A DNA stretch of 64,000 nucleotides from Pseudomonas paraeruginosa PA7 (GCF_000017205.1 NC_009656.1:934001-998000); one strand, 5' to 3'; counted from the stretch's first letter, positions 45,552 through 59,958 are shown. Notes: generated by a model not told the origin, from the sequence alone. Translations and numbers: made by a program.

Positions 45552-45999
45552 CCTGAAGGTCGCCCGCCACCAGGCGCACTTCGTCGCTTCCAACCTCTAT
45601 TCGCTGGCCCAGAGCCGCTTCCTGCCGGGGTTCCGCGCGGTCGGCATCCACCACGGCGGGCGCATGGTCGGCTTCGCCCTCTACGGTCCCGACGCCGACG
45701 ACGGCCACTATTGGCTCTATCGCCTGATGATCGATCGTCGCCACCAGGGCAAGGGGCACGGCCGCGCCGCCCTGCAACGGATCATCGCCAGCGTGCGCCG
45801 GACGAGGCGGCGCAGCGACCGGCTGATGGTCGCCTACGCCGTCGACAACGATGTGGCCCGCCAGCTTTATCGGGACGCCGGCTTCGTCGAGCAGGGCCTG
45901 GCGCCCTGGGGCGAGACGATGGCCTGCCTGATGCTGCCGGAGCCGTCCTATCGGTCCGGGACGCCGGGCGTGCGTGCAGCGAGCGGCTTCCCGGCGTAG
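45502..45999 (+). CDS. GNAT acetyltransferase, BltD/SpeG-like (spermidine type)
   Basis: 165 residues. [38 protein letters not shown] is the N-terminal pattern of BltD-type spermidine acetyltransferases; the acetyl-CoA pyrophosphate loop is [13 protein letters not shown] and the C-terminal motif [17 protein letters not shown]. It should acetylate polyamines in the cytoplasm. The homologue in P. aeruginosa (PA4114) has been described as a spermidine acetyltransferase, as I recall. Start at 45502 follows family alignment; in-frame ATG at 45439 is possible. Confidence 0.8.
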   Translation: MIELRTITRDDWETCIDLKVARHQAHFVASNLYSLAQSRFLPGFRAVGIHHGGRMVGFALYGPDADDGHYWLYRLMIDRRHQGKGHGRAALQRIIASVRRTRRRSDRLMVAYAVDNDVARQLYRDAGFVEQGLAPWGETMACLMLPEPSYRSGTPGVRAASGFPA

Positions 46000-46056
46000 A
46001 ATCGGGACATTCGGCAGCTCCCCCCTATACCTACAACGACTACCCAACGCGCAACG

Positions 46057-46087
46057 CCGCCCCGGACTCCTCCGTCCGGGGCGGTTT
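46057..46087 (+). terminator. Acetyltransferase gene terminator
   Basis: CCGCCCCGGAC-N6-GTCCGGGGCGG followed by TTT: perfect 11-bp stem between the acetyltransferase and the MFS gene. Confidence 0.75.
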
Positions 46088-46151
46088 CCGTCGTGCGCGA
46101 CCTGGGCGCGGGGCCTGCCCGTCCGTCCCCTGCTCCGGAACCGAATACCCC

Positions 46152-47342
46152 ATGCACAGCACCTCCGAAACCCGCAGCGGCAGCTGGCTGAGCGTGATCG
46201 CCCTGGCCCTGGCCGCCTTCATCTTCAATACCACCGAGTTCGTCCCGGTCGGTCTGCTCAGCGACATCGGGCACAGCTTCGACATGCCCACCTCGCAGGT
46301 CGGCCTGATGCTGACCATCTACGCCTGGGTGGTGTCGCTGGCTTCCTTGCCGATGATGCTGCTGACCCGCAATATCGAGCGGCGCAAGCTGCTGGTCGGG
46401 GTGTTCCTGCTGTTCATCGCCAGCCATGTGCTGTCCGGGCTGGCCTGGAACTTCCCGGTGCTGATGCTCAGCCGGATCGGCATCGCCTTCGCCCATGCGG
46501 TGTTCTGGGCCATCACCGCCTCGCTGGCGGTGCGCGTGGCGCCGCCCGGCCAGCAGGCCAAGGCGCTCGGCCTGCTGGCTACCGGCACCACCCTGGCGAT
46601 GGTCCTCGGCATCCCGCTGGGGCGGGTGGTCGGCGAGGCGCTGGGCTGGCGCACCACCTTCATGGCCATCGCCGGGCTCTCGGTGCTGACCCTGCTCTAC
46701 CTGGTGCGCTCCCTGCCGCCGCTGCCGAGCCAGAACTCCGGCTCCCTGCGCAGCCTGCCGATGCTGTTCCGGCGACCCGCGCTGGTCTGCCTGTACATCC
46801 TGACCGTGGTGGTGATCAGCGCCCAGTTCACCGCCTACAGCTACATCGAGCCCTTCGCCAGGCAGGTGGCGCAGATGGGCGGCGAAGCCACCACCCTGCT
46901 GCTGTTGCTGTTCGGCGGCGCCGGGATCTTCGGCTCGCTCCTCTTCAGCCGCTACAGCGAGGCCTTCCCGCGCGGTTTCCTGCTCGCCGCGATCCTAGCC
47001 CTGGGCACCAGCCTGGCGCTTCTGCTGCCGTTTTCCGCGCAGCCGACCTGGCTGATGGCGCTCAGCGTGCTCTGGGGCATGTCGATCATGTGTTTCGGCC
47101 TGGCCCAGCAGTCCCGTGTGCTGCGCCTGGCCTCGGACGCCACCGACGTGGCCATGGCGCTGTTTTCCGGCCTGTACAACGTCGGCATCGGTGCCGGCGC
47201 CCTGCTCGGCAGCGTGGTCAGCGAACGCCTGGGGCTGGCCGCGATCGGCTACGTCGGCGCCGCGCTGGCGCTGGCCGGCCTGCTGCTGGCGCTGTTCACC
47301 GCGCTGCGCTACGCAGGGGCGTTGAAAACGACCTCGTTGTAA
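46152..47342 (+). CDS. SotB-like MFS sugar/arabinose efflux transporter
   Basis: 396 residues, 12 membrane helices, DHA1 family. [26 protein letters not shown] in helix 1 is typical of SotB/YdeA-type exporters; RNIERRKLL is the motif A-like loop, and [25 protein letters not shown] a motif C-like segment. Length equals E. coli SotB (396 residues). Substrate unproven: sugars, IPTG-like compounds or drugs. Confidence 0.83.
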   Translation: MHSTSETRSGSWLSVIALALAAFIFNTTEFVPVGLLSDIGHSFDMPTSQVGLMLTIYAWVVSLASLPMMLLTRNIERRKLLVGVFLLFIASHVLSGLAWNFPVLMLSRIGIAFAHAVFWAITASLAVRVAPPGQQAKALGLLATGTTLAMVLGIPLGRVVGEALGWRTTFMAIAGLSVLTLLYLVRSLPPLPSQNSGSLRSLPMLFRRPALVCLYILTVVVISAQFTAYSYIEPFARQVAQMGGEATTLLLLLFGGAGIFGSLLFSRYSEAFPRGFLLAAILALGTSLALLLPFSAQPTWLMALSVLWGMSIMCFGLAQQSRVLRLASDATDVAMALFSGLYNVGIGAGALLGSVVSERLGLAAIGYVGAALALAGLLLALFTALRYAGALKTTSL

Positions 47343-47466
47343 GAGCCCATTCACTGGCCCGGATCACTCGGCGGTGGAATCCGCCTGCTTGATCTAGTCT
47401 TCTGGAACCAAGGCGCAGGGACCGCAGGGCTGACCGGCGCTGCACTGGCAGGGATGGACGAACCGG

Positions 47467-51723
<4,257 letters not shown>

Positions 51724-51829
51724 ACGCCGGCGGGACCAGGCGCGGCCCCGTCGGAACGCCAGCAGCAAACGCCTCTGCGAATAGCGTCCTAAGGGTCAGC
51801 CGGGACCGTTGCAGCGACAGCGTTCGCGA

Positions 51830-51919
51830 TTTTGGGGTTGCCTGTACGGCAGTGAATCGAGGTTTCCTGCTTTTCCCGGATCGCTGGTACTTTTCTTCGC
51901 TGCCTGCACGGCAGTGACA
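51830..51919 (-). CRISPR. Degenerate type I-F-like repeat-spacer-repeat unit
   Basis: Read on the minus strand: repeat A (51919-51892) contains CACTGCCGTGCAGGCAGC and ends GAAGAAA; a 34-base spacer follows (51891-51858); repeat B (51857-51830) contains TTCACTGCCGTACAGGCA. Against the 28-base I-F consensus of P. aeruginosa as I remember it, A agrees at 24 and B at 20 positions. The Cas6f-type stem CTGCC-N5-GGCAG is intact in A and keeps 4 of 5 pairs in B. Period 62 rather than the usual 60. No cas gene is in the window. It could be a relic, a solitary mini-array, or a guide-like regulatory RNA. Confidence 0.6.
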
Positions 51920-52240
51920 CAGGGGGAGGATGCAGCTTCAAGCCTGAGTGTGCTTCAGGCTGGGTGATCTGGCTGCTTGTCGTGCCTGCCTCGACTTCCT
52001 GTTTCGCCCCCCCGGGCGAGTTCCTTTTGCAAGCGTCCAAAAGGAACCGAAAGACTCGCCCCAGCCGCTAGGCGACTGGCGTGCCCTCGCTCCACCGCCG
52101 CGCCGGGGGCCCGCCGCCACGGTCCGTCCTGGACCAAGGCGGCTTTCGCGGCATCACCGTCGCTCAACCCCCTCCACGACGACTCCGCTCGGCCTCCTGA
52201 CGGGGCGGGTTCGCCGCCTCCACACTCCGATGTCGGGTTC

Positions 52241-52321
52241 GTAGGGTGAATAACCGCTTGCGGTTAACCGCCGCTTATCCGGGGTATCGGTGGATAACGC
52301 CCACGGCGTTGTTCGCCCTAC
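52241..52321. repeat. Dispersed palindromic repeat, copy 2 (compound)
   Basis: Begins GTAGGGTGAATAACCGC and ends GTTGTTCGCCCTAC, with internal AACCGCTTGCGGTT and AACGCCCACGGCGTT palindromes. Same family as the copies at 24989, 56061 and 59836. Confidence 0.7.
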
Positions 52322-52532
52322 ATGCCCTGGAAACGCCGGACAACTCCCCCGGACATTTCCCCAGCCTCTCTCGGACGCCCAGGAATTGGAGAAAAACCCA
52401 GTAGGAGGATGATGGAGGGGTCGCCAAGACCATCTTCCAAGATGCGTTCCAGCGCCCGAAACGACACGGGCCGCAGGTGCTTGCAACACCCACGACCCGC
52501 TAACCACAACCCAGCTTAATAGGAGCTGACCC

Positions 52533-52762
52533 ATGGCTAAGCCGAATGATACGTCCACCCCTTCCGTCACAGAACGTCCCTCCGCTTCATCCCGCTGCTG
52601 CCCGCCTCGCAGGCCAACTGGTTCCCACGCAACGCCACGCTGTACCTGGACGCCCAGGCGCCACGCGGCCAGTTGTTCGAGAGCGCGAAAGCGCGCCTGC
52701 AATCGGCGCTCAGCATCCTCGCCCCGACCCGCCTGCTCGACGAGAACGAGGAGCCCAACTAG
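52533..52762 (+). pseudogene. Small hypothetical gene broken by a frameshift
   Basis: TAGGAGCTGACCC before ATG at 52533 is a good start. The first frame gives MAKPNDTSTPSVTERP, then turns into an Arg/Ser/Pro-rich run. From about 52582 the neighbouring frame (cgc ttc atc) reads as normal protein: RFIPLLPASQANWFPRNATL and, further on, QLFESAKARLQSALSIL and LLDENEEPN, stopping at 52762. One base lost (or two gained) near 52580 explains this; the restored protein would be about 76 residues. I do not recognise it firmly; small acidic-ended proteins like this are common orphans in Pseudomonas. Confidence 0.65.
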
Positions 52763-52875
52763 GAAACGCCCGGCATGACGTCGCCGTGGGTGCGGCCGGG
52801 TTCACCGCCATAGCGACAACCAGGAAATCCATAGGGCTGCATCGGTGCAATGGCCCGGATCCGCTGCCGTGCCGT

Positions 52876-53274
52876 TCAGGCGTCGCGCAGCAGGTCGTGG
52901 GCGTTGAGCAGGGCGTAGGCGATTTCCGGGCGTTTCTCCAGGCCACGGCGGATGGCGGCGGGAATCGCCTGGCGGGTCTTGCGGCAGAGCCCCGGCTGTT
53001 CCTCGAAATGCATGCGGATGCCGCGCATGCTACGCACTTCGCCGAACGCCGGGGCGATCCGCAGGCGGATGCCCAACTGGTCTTCCATGCGCCGCAGCAG
53101 GTGCTGCAGGTCATCCAGGCTGCGCAGGACCTCCAGGCGCGCCAGCAGGCGCTGTTCTTCCTGGCGGGTCAGGAGGAGGATGCGGCGGTCCGAGCCGGGT
53201 GCCTCCAGGCGCTCGCGTTCGCAGACGCAGGCGCCGGGCGGGCAGGGCTGGCGGAGGGGCGGGGAGAGGGTCAT
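52876..53274 (-). CDS. Hypothetical protein with N-terminal CPPGACVCER motif
   Basis: 132 residues. Near the start it carries a compact cysteine motif, CPPGACVCERERL, followed by a helical, Leu/Arg-rich middle (LLTRQEEQRLLARLEVLRSLDDLQHLLRRMEDQLG) and LCRKTRQAIPAAIRRGLEKRPEIAYALLNAHDLL. The cysteine motif recurs in Pseudomonas hypothetical proteins and might bind a metal; function unknown. It lies 62 bp after ampC on the same strand and could be read from the ampC promoter. Start at 53274 has GGAG close to the ATG. Confidence 0.65.
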   Translation of the reverse strand: MTLSPPLRQPCPPGACVCERERLEAPGSDRRILLLTRQEEQRLLARLEVLRSLDDLQHLLRRMEDQLGIRLRIAPAFGEVRSMRGIRMHFEEQPGLCRKTRQAIPAAIRRGLEKRPEIAYALLNAHDLLRDA

Positions 53275-53336
53275 GGCTCCATCATAGCCATGACCGGCGC
53301 TCCGTGCCGCAACGCGCCATCGTCGCGCGAGAGGGC

Positions 53337-54677
<1,341 letters not shown>

Positions 54678-55568
54678 ATGGTTCGACCGCACTTGCCGCT
54701 GAACGCCCTGCGGGCCTTCGAGGCTTCCGCCCGGCACCTGAGCTTCACCCGCGCGGCCATCGAGCTGTGCGTGACCCAGGCGGCGGTCAGCCACCAGGTG
54801 AAGAGTCTCGAGGAGCGTCTCGGCGTGACCCTGTTCAAGCGTCTGCCGCGCGGGCTGATGCTGACCCATGAAGGCGAAAGCCTGCTGCCGGTGCTGTGCG
54901 ACTCCTTCGACCGCATCGCCGGGCTGCTGGAGCGTTTCGAGGGCGGCCACTATCGCGACGTGCTCACCGTCGGCGCGGTCGGCACCTTCACCGTCGGCTG
55001 GCTGTTGCCGCGTCTCGCGGACTTCCAGGCGCGCCATCCATTCATCGACCTGCGCCTGTCGACCCACAACAACCGTGTCGATATCGCCGCCGAGGGCCTC
55101 GACTACGCGATCCGTTTCGGCGGCGGTGCCTGGCACGGCACCGAGGCGCTGGCCCTGTTCGAGGCGCCGCTGACGGTGCTCTGCTGCGCCGAGCTGGCGA
55201 CCCGGTTGCGCAGCCCCGCCGACCTGCTGCAACACACCCTGCTGCGCTCCTACCGCGCCGACGAATGGCCGCTGTGGTTCCAGGCCGCCGGCCTGCCGGC
55301 GCATGTGCCGCTGACCCGCAGCATGGTCTTCGACACCTCCCTGGCCATGCTCGAGGCGGCGCGGCAGGGTGTCGGGGTGGCCCTGGCGCCGGCGGCGATG
55401 TTCGTCCGGCAACTGGCCAGCGAAAGCATCCGGCGGCCGTTCGCCACCGAGGTGAGCACCGGCAGCTACTGGCTGACGCGCTTGCAGTCGCGGGGGGAGA
55501 CCGGGGCCATGCTGGCGTTCAGGGAGTGGTTGCTGGAACAGGCTTCTGCCGAAGTCGGTAAGAGATAG
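54678..55568 (+). CDS. ampR: LysR-type regulator of beta-lactamase, AmpR
   Basis: 296 residues: N-terminal helix-turn-helix (LSFTRAAIELCVTQAAVSHQVKSLEERLG) and a two-lobed effector domain. It activates ampC when anhydro-muropeptides displace UDP-MurNAc-pentapeptide, and in P. aeruginosa controls many other genes. Divergent from ampC, its classical arrangement. GGAGCAGAC precedes the ATG. Its 3' end is 3 bp from the convergent small gene. Confidence 0.95.
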   Translation: MVRPHLPLNALRAFEASARHLSFTRAAIELCVTQAAVSHQVKSLEERLGVTLFKRLPRGLMLTHEGESLLPVLCDSFDRIAGLLERFEGGHYRDVLTVGAVGTFTVGWLLPRLADFQARHPFIDLRLSTHNNRVDIAAEGLDYAIRFGGGAWHGTEALALFEAPLTVLCCAELATRLRSPADLLQHTLLRSYRADEWPLWFQAAGLPAHVPLTRSMVFDTSLAMLEAARQGVGVALAPAAMFVRQLASESIRRPFATEVSTGSYWLTRLQSRGETGAMLAFREWLLEQASAEVGKR

Positions 55569-55571
55569 CGC

Positions 55572-55970
55572 TTAACCAGCGTTTGGAATAGTAAGGAAGA
55601 AGCGATCTTCCTGTTCGGACTCTTTTTTGTACGCGATGGCATTTCCGAGATTGATACGGTTCCTGGCGTCGGGGTTGTGATTGGAGTCGCTGACAGCATG
55701 GCGGATATGGCGTGGCTCGTCAGCGTTGCTGGTCGGTCCGTCAAGCGTCAGCCCCAGGCTGGCGGTATACGCCCGGCGTGCCGCAACGATCTCGCTCTCC
55801 AGCATGCCTTCTTTCCCTGCCGCGGCAACGACGGCAAGTTCGCATAGGCGGCCAGCCTTCCTCGGGGAAAGCCTCAGATCGGCGCCTGCGGACCGCAGGG
55901 CAAGCAGCGCTTTGGATTGAGCACAGCCATTTTTGCTGTGCTCTTCGATGGTCTTCAGGAGCGGGCTCAT
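55572..55970 (-). CDS. Unrecognised 132-residue protein between ampR and the HD-GYP gene
   Basis: Begins MSPLLKTIEEHSKNGCAQSK, with a helical, Ala/Leu-rich middle (LRSAGADLRLSPRKAGRLCELAVVAAAGKEGML) and a polar C-terminal part rich in Asn, Asp and Arg. AAGAGG lies four bases before ATG, a good SD. No signal peptide or membrane helix. Codon use is less GC-biased than the neighbours, and I do not recall a gene here in PAO1, so it is probably strain-specific. Convergent with ampR, only 3 bp apart. No function can be given. Confidence 0.6.
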   Translation of the reverse strand: MSPLLKTIEEHSKNGCAQSKALLALRSAGADLRLSPRKAGRLCELAVVAAAGKEGMLESEIVAARRAYTASLGLTLDGPTSNADEPRHIRHAVSDSNHNPDARNRINLGNAIAYKKESEQEDRFFLTIPNAG

Positions 55971-56060
55971 ATGGCCTCTTGAAGATTGTCGGCGGATCGC
56001 CAGCAGTATTGACGATGGCGCGCTTGAAGCAATCGGGAGCAGGCGATGGCTGCGGCGAAA

Positions 56061-56093
56061 CGGCGGATAACGCTTCGCGTTATGCGTCCTACG
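56061..56093. repeat. Dispersed palindromic repeat, copy 3 (short)
   Basis: CGGCGGATAACGCTTCGCGTTATGCGTCCTACG: near-palindrome around ATAACGC-TTC-GCGTTAT, ending in the family hallmark CCTAC. Between the small unknown gene and the HD-GYP stop. Confidence 0.6.
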
Positions 56094-56127
56094 GGAGCGG
56101 CGTCCCGGCGTCGCCGGCGGAAGGCGT

Positions 56128-57411
56128 CTACGGTTTCCCCGTTCCCGTGTCGAAATACGATCCGCCGCTGCCGGGCAGCCCCGTCCACAACTCATCGAGA
56201 TTGCGGAAGTTCCACGCCTCCGCCGGCTCGAAACCGACGATCCGGTCGGTCTGCCCGGCCTGACCGAGGTCCACCACCTGTTGTGGGATCGGCACCTTCG
56301 AGCGGGCCGAGAAGAATACCCTGACCCGTGGCGTCAGCAGCGAGCGACCGTGTTGTTCGAGGACCACGCCGAGGCGCCCGCTTTCCAGCCGGACCAGTAC
56401 GCCGACCGGGTAGATGCCCACCGCCTTGACGAAGGCGCGGAACACCTGCGGGTCGAAGTGCCCGTTCCATTCGGCCATGCGCCGGATCGCCTCGGCGGCG
56501 TTCCAGCCCTTCTTGTAGGGGCGGTCGGAGGTGAGCGCGTCGTAGACGTCGCAGACCGCGCCCATTCGCGCCAGCAGGCTGATCTGCTCTTCGGCCAGGC
56601 CGAAGGGGTAGCCGGTGCCGTCGACGCGTTCATGGTGGTGCAGGCAGACATCCACCACCAGGGCGCTGACCTGGCGGCAATCGAGCAGCATCCGCGCGCC
56701 GTTCTGCGGATGCCGGCGGACCAGGCCGAACTCCTGTTCGGTGAGCTTGCCGGGTTTGCTCAGGATCGGTTCCGGCACCGCCATCTTGCCGATGTCGTGG
56801 AGCAACCCGGCGAGCCCCGCTTCGCGCACCAGCGGCTCGGCCAGGTCGAGCTGGCGGGCGAGGGCGATCATGAGGGCGCAGACCGCCACCGAGTGCATGT
56901 AGGTGTACTCGTCCGAAGTCTTCAGCCGCACCAGGCTGACCAGGGCGTTGGGGTGGCGCAGCACCGAGGCGGAGATGTCGTCCACCAGCGCGGCGGCATG
57001 CGCGGTGTCGATGGCCTGGCCCATGCGCGCGTCGCGGAACATGCTGACCACCGCGCGCTTGGCCTTGCCACAGAGCAGGGCGGCCTGGCGGATTTCTTCC
57101 TCCAGGGCGACCCGCGCCGGCGCTGGCGCGGCCGGCATGGTCACCGGCAGCACGGCCGCCGCCGCGGCGGCTTCGGTGGGCAGGTCGAGGCCCTTGCCGA
57201 CATCGATCCAGACCTCTTTCACCGCGCTTTCGCGCAGGCGTTGCAGGTCGGCCTGGTTATCGAGCAGGAAGCTGCCTCTTTTCCAGAACGGATGGTCCAG
57301 CCAGGAGCCGCACAGGCTCTGGATGAACATGCCGGGGCGAAGCTGGGTGACCGGAATGCGTTTCAGCACGATGGAGGTGATCTCGTGGCAGGCCCAGGGG
57401 GCTGTCTCCAT
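56128..57411 (-). CDS. HD-GYP cyclic-di-GMP phosphodiesterase
   Basis: 427 residues. N-terminal DUF3391 region (VLKRIPVTQLRPGMFIQSLCGSWLDHPFW) and an HD-GYP domain from about residue 150, with LLHDIGKMAVPEPILSKPGKLT, HHERVDGTGYPFGL and the diagnostic GYP triad. These hydrolyse c-di-GMP to GMP; PA4108 of PAO1 is a known active member. Start is uncertain: ATG at 57411 gives 427 residues; an in-frame GTG at 57369 gives 413, the length I recall for PAO1. Neither has a strong SD. A TGTAY-type direct repeat lies 84-98 bp upstream. Confidence 0.9.
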   Translation of the reverse strand: METAPWACHEITSIVLKRIPVTQLRPGMFIQSLCGSWLDHPFWKRGSFLLDNQADLQRLRESAVKEVWIDVGKGLDLPTEAAAAAAVLPVTMPAAPAPARVALEEEIRQAALLCGKAKRAVVSMFRDARMGQAIDTAHAAALVDDISASVLRHPNALVSLVRLKTSDEYTYMHSVAVCALMIALARQLDLAEPLVREAGLAGLLHDIGKMAVPEPILSKPGKLTEQEFGLVRRHPQNGARMLLDCRQVSALVVDVCLHHHERVDGTGYPFGLAEEQISLLARMGAVCDVYDALTSDRPYKKGWNAAEAIRRMAEWNGHFDPQVFRAFVKAVGIYPVGVLVRLESGRLGVVLEQHGRSLLTPRVRVFFSARSKVPIPQQVVDLGQAGQTDRIVGFEPAEAWNFRNLDELWTGLPGSGGSYFDTGTGKP

Positions 57412-57494
57412 ACGGTAGCCGAGTTGCTCCGGCGGAAACGAGCGTTATCCGCCACTTCCCGGCATGGCGAGACGGCCGGTCGCGGCGTTCGCCG

Positions 57495-57509
57495 CGTATC
57501 GCTCTGTAT
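57495..57509. promoter_or_regulatory. OmpR-type direct repeat, HD-GYP/EF-hand divergent region
   Basis: CGTAT-CGCTC-TGTAT, half-sites 10 bp apart. Nearly the same 20 bases recur at 61287 (TGTAT-CGCTC-TGTAC), and related repeats flank bfmR. Candidate BfmR site. Confidence 0.55.
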
Positions 57510-57555
57510 CTGCGCCCAGCGCCGATACGAGCGGGGTACAAATCGATGCGCCGGG

Positions 57556-57575
57556 CGATACATCGCCGATACATC
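57556..57575. repeat. Tandem CGATACATC direct repeat upstream of the EF-hand gene
   Basis: CGATACATC-GC-CGATACATC, 11-bp period, 133 bp before the EF-hand gene. On the opposite strand each unit reads GATGTATCG, containing the TGTAT half-site seen in the other candidate BfmR sites. Confidence 0.5.
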
Positions 57576-57707
57576 TTCCAGGCGAAATGGGCCCGTCCGA
57601 ACCGGGACGGGCGAGTCGGCCAGACAAGGTCCCGCCGCCCGGTTCGAACCGGCGCCGAAGGCGGCGCCGCGCCTGCGGCCCGGCCGCGTTCACTGTGGAG
57701 AAGAAGC

Positions 57708-58172
57708 ATGTCCGTTTTCGATTCGCGTCAAAAGACTTCCGCCAGCCTGCTCGGCGCCGTGCTGGTGGGGGGAATGCTGCTCGGTGGTTCGGCGTTCGCC
57801 GTCGAGCCGCTCGGGCAGGGCCTGCAACTGGCGGCGGCCAGCGCCGGCGAAGGCAAGTGTGGCGAGGGCAAGTGCGGCAGCGGCGGGGCGCAGGCCTCGG
57901 CCAAGGCTGGCGCCGAAGGCAAGTGCGGAGAGGGCAAGTGCGGTGACGCCTCGTTCGCCCGTACCGATACCGACCACGATGGCAAGGTTTCGCGCGCCGA
58001 GTTTCTCGCGGTGGCCAAGGAGCGTGCCGGCGAGTTCGACAGCATCGACACCGACCACGATGGCTTCATTTCCGAAGCCGAGGCCTACGAGCACCTGCGC
58101 AAGACCTACGAGGCCAACGGCAAGCCGATGCCCGCAGGGCTGTTCAGCAGGCTGGAACAAGGCCGGCACTGA
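57708..58172 (+). CDS. efhP: Periplasmic EF-hand protein with EGKCG motifs (EfhP/bufferin-like)
   Basis: 154 residues: signal peptide (about 1-31, [17 protein letters not shown]); two tandem pairs of EGKCG at residues 48-57 and 70-79, separated by an Ala/Gly/Ser linker; then two canonical EF-hand loops, [12 protein letters not shown] (87-98) and [12 protein letters not shown] (114-125). EfhP of P. aeruginosa is a known calcium-binding protein. The EGKCG repeats are the hallmark of bufferin-type precursors whose cysteines are modified by MNIO (DUF692) enzymes to bind copper, and such an enzyme is encoded next. GGAG precedes ATG. First gene of a three-gene operon. Confidence 0.85.
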   Translation: MSVFDSRQKTSASLLGAVLVGGMLLGGSAFAVEPLGQGLQLAAASAGEGKCGEGKCGSGGAQASAKAGAEGKCGEGKCGDASFARTDTDHDGKVSRAEFLAVAKERAGEFDSIDTDHDGFISEAEAYEHLRKTYEANGKPMPAGLFSRLEQGRH

Positions 58173-58246
58173 ACCTTCCCTCACCCTGGCGGCGCCCTCT
58201 CTTTCCTCCGGGAAAGCGGGGGCGTCGCCGTTTCCGGAGCGATCCC

Positions 58247-59077
58247 ATGACCCTGATCGACAATGCCGCCGGCCTCGGCCTGAGGCGCGGCCTGCTGCCC
58301 CAACTGTTGGCGATGGAGGCTGGCGCGGTGGACTTCCTCGAATGCGCGCCGGACAACTGGATCGGCGTCGGCGGTGCCTTCGGCGCCGACCTGGAGCGCC
58401 TGGTGGAGCGCTTTCCGCTGACCTGCCACGGCCTGTCGTTGTCCCTCGGCGGTCCCGCGCCGCTGGACGGCGCCTTCCTCGGACAGACCCGGCGCTTCCT
58501 CGACCGCCACCGGGTAGCGTTGTACAGCGAGCACCTCAGCTACTGTTCCGACGATGGCCATCTCTACGACCTGTTGCCGCTGCCGTTCACCGAGGCTGCG
58601 GTGCGCCATGTCGCCGCGCGCATTCGCGAGGCGCAGGAACGGCTGGAGCGGCGCATCGCGGTGGAGAACATTTCCTACTATGCCGCGCCGTACCGGGAGA
58701 TCAGCGAGATCGAGTTCGTCAACGCGGTACTCGACGAGGCCGACTGCGACCTGCTGCTGGACGTCAACAACCTGTTCGTCAACGCCTGCAACCATGGCTA
58801 CGACGCCTTCGAGTTCCTCGCCCGGCTGCCGCCCGGGCGGGTCGCCGCCTACCATGTGGCGGGGCACTACGACGAGGCGCCGGACCTGAAGATCGACACT
58901 CACGGCGCCGCCGTGAAGCCCGGCGTCTGGTCCCTGCTCGGCGCCGCCTACCGGCGCTTCGGCGTGCGCCCGACCCTGCTCGAGCGGGACTTCAACTATC
59001 CGCCACTGGGCGAACTGCTGCGGGAAGTGGAGCAGATCCGCCAATGGCAACGCGAAGAGGGGCGCCGTCATGGATGA
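58247..59077 (+). CDS. DUF692 / MNIO multinuclear iron oxidase (BufB/HvfB-like)
   Basis: 276 residues with the TIM-barrel-type DUF692 fold. Conserved metal-site segments: [69 protein letters not shown] and [16 protein letters not shown] enzymes oxidise cysteines in ribosomal peptides (for example to thiooxazole-type products). The upstream gene supplies a four-EGKCG substrate candidate and the downstream gene the usual partner. 74 bp after efhP; overlaps the next gene by 8 bp. Confidence 0.88.
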   Translation: MTLIDNAAGLGLRRGLLPQLLAMEAGAVDFLECAPDNWIGVGGAFGADLERLVERFPLTCHGLSLSLGGPAPLDGAFLGQTRRFLDRHRVALYSEHLSYCSDDGHLYDLLPLPFTEAAVRHVAARIREAQERLERRIAVENISYYAAPYREISEIEFVNAVLDEADCDLLLDVNNLFVNACNHGYDAFEFLARLPPGRVAAYHVAGHYDEAPDLKIDTHGAAVKPGVWSLLGAAYRRFGVRPTLLERDFNYPPLGELLREVEQIRQWQREEGRRHG

Positions 59078-59819
59078 GCGCCTGCGCCAACAGCAGTTCA
59101 GCCTCGCCAGGCACCTGCGCGACCCGCTTGGCAACGCGCCGCCGCCGGGTCTCGAAGAGCGGTGCCTGCGGGTCTACCGCGAGCTGTTCTACAACGCCAT
59201 CGAAGGGGTTCTCGCCAGCGGCTTCCCGCGTTTGCGCGGACTGCTTGGCGACCCGGACTGGCATGGCCGGGTGCGTGAGTTCTATCGCGAGGAGAGAAGC
59301 CATACCCCACTGTTCACCCGCATCGCAGGGGTGTTCGTCGACTACTTGCAGGCGAACGTCGGGGCCGACCAGGCCTGGCAGGCGGAGCTGGCCCATTTCG
59401 AGTGGAGCGAGACGCGCCTCTATCTGGCCGAGCCGGACGACCCGCCGCACCGGCCTGATGGCGAGCTGCTGGACGAGGTGCCGCTGTTGTCGAGCCTGGC
59501 GTTGCCGCTCGGCTATCGCTGGGCGGTGCATGACCTCGACGCGGATCCTGGCGAACCGGCAGCGGCACCGACTCTGCTGCTGATGCGTCGCGACTCCTCG
59601 CATCGCGTGCACACCGCGCGCCTGACCCCGCTGGCCTATCGCCTGCTGGTGTCACTGGCGAGCCGGCGCCTGAGCGGGCGCGAGCATCTGGCGGCGCTGG
59701 CGCTCGAAGCGGGGCGCGCGCCCGGAACCTTCGACGCGGCGGGGCTGGCGTTGCTGGAAGAGTTGCGGACCCAGGGTATCGTGCTCGGAACCCTGGATCG
59801 CGATCCGGCGGGCGAATGA
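59070..59819 (+). CDS. DUF2063 partner protein of the MNIO (BufC/HvfC-like)
   Basis: 249 residues. N-terminal DUF2063 DNA-binding-like domain ([54 protein letters not shown]) and a C-terminal region with winged-helix-like features ([14 protein letters not shown] and [15 protein letters not shown]). This family is fused to or encoded beside DUF692 enzymes and helps present the precursor peptide. Overlapping start implies coupled translation with the MNIO gene. Confidence 0.85.
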   Translation: MDERLRQQQFSLARHLRDPLGNAPPPGLEERCLRVYRELFYNAIEGVLASGFPRLRGLLGDPDWHGRVREFYREERSHTPLFTRIAGVFVDYLQANVGADQAWQAELAHFEWSETRLYLAEPDDPPHRPDGELLDEVPLLSSLALPLGYRWAVHDLDADPGEPAAAPTLLLMRRDSSHRVHTARLTPLAYRLLVSLASRRLSGREHLAALALEAGRAPGTFDAAGLALLEELRTQGIVLGTLDRDPAGE

Positions 59820-59835
59820 CGACGCTGCCCTGGCG

Positions 59836-59920
59836 CAGGGCGTATGTCCGCCTGCGGTTATCCGCCGTGGCGGGTCCGGTGCATCGGCGGATAGCGCCGT
59901 CGGCGCTATTCGCCCTACGC
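59836..59920. repeat. Dispersed palindromic repeat, copy 4 (compound)
   Basis: Contains GCGGTTATCCGCC, ATCGGCGGATAGCGCC and its near-mirror GGCGCTATTCGCCCTAC. Same family as copies 1-3, again in a 3' intergenic position. Confidence 0.7.
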
Positions 59921-59958
59921 GGTGCGCGGGTTGGCCCTGGCTGGCTGTCCCGACGAAG

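Larger units (their letters stand above)
51724..52532. other. Gene-poor 0.8-kb region
   Basis: No convincing gene. It contains the CRISPR-like repeat pair (51830-51919), a 7-bp hairpin AGCCTGA/TCAGGCT at about 51939-51959, a dispersed palindromic repeat (52241-52321) and the leader of the frameshifted gene at 52533. Several frames are open here only because of high GC. Confidence 0.55.

Noticed and set aside
51730-52320. A larger CRISPR array
   Set aside because: Only two repeat-like units are visible; no further unit at 60-62 bp spacing occurs on either side, and no cas gene is in the window.
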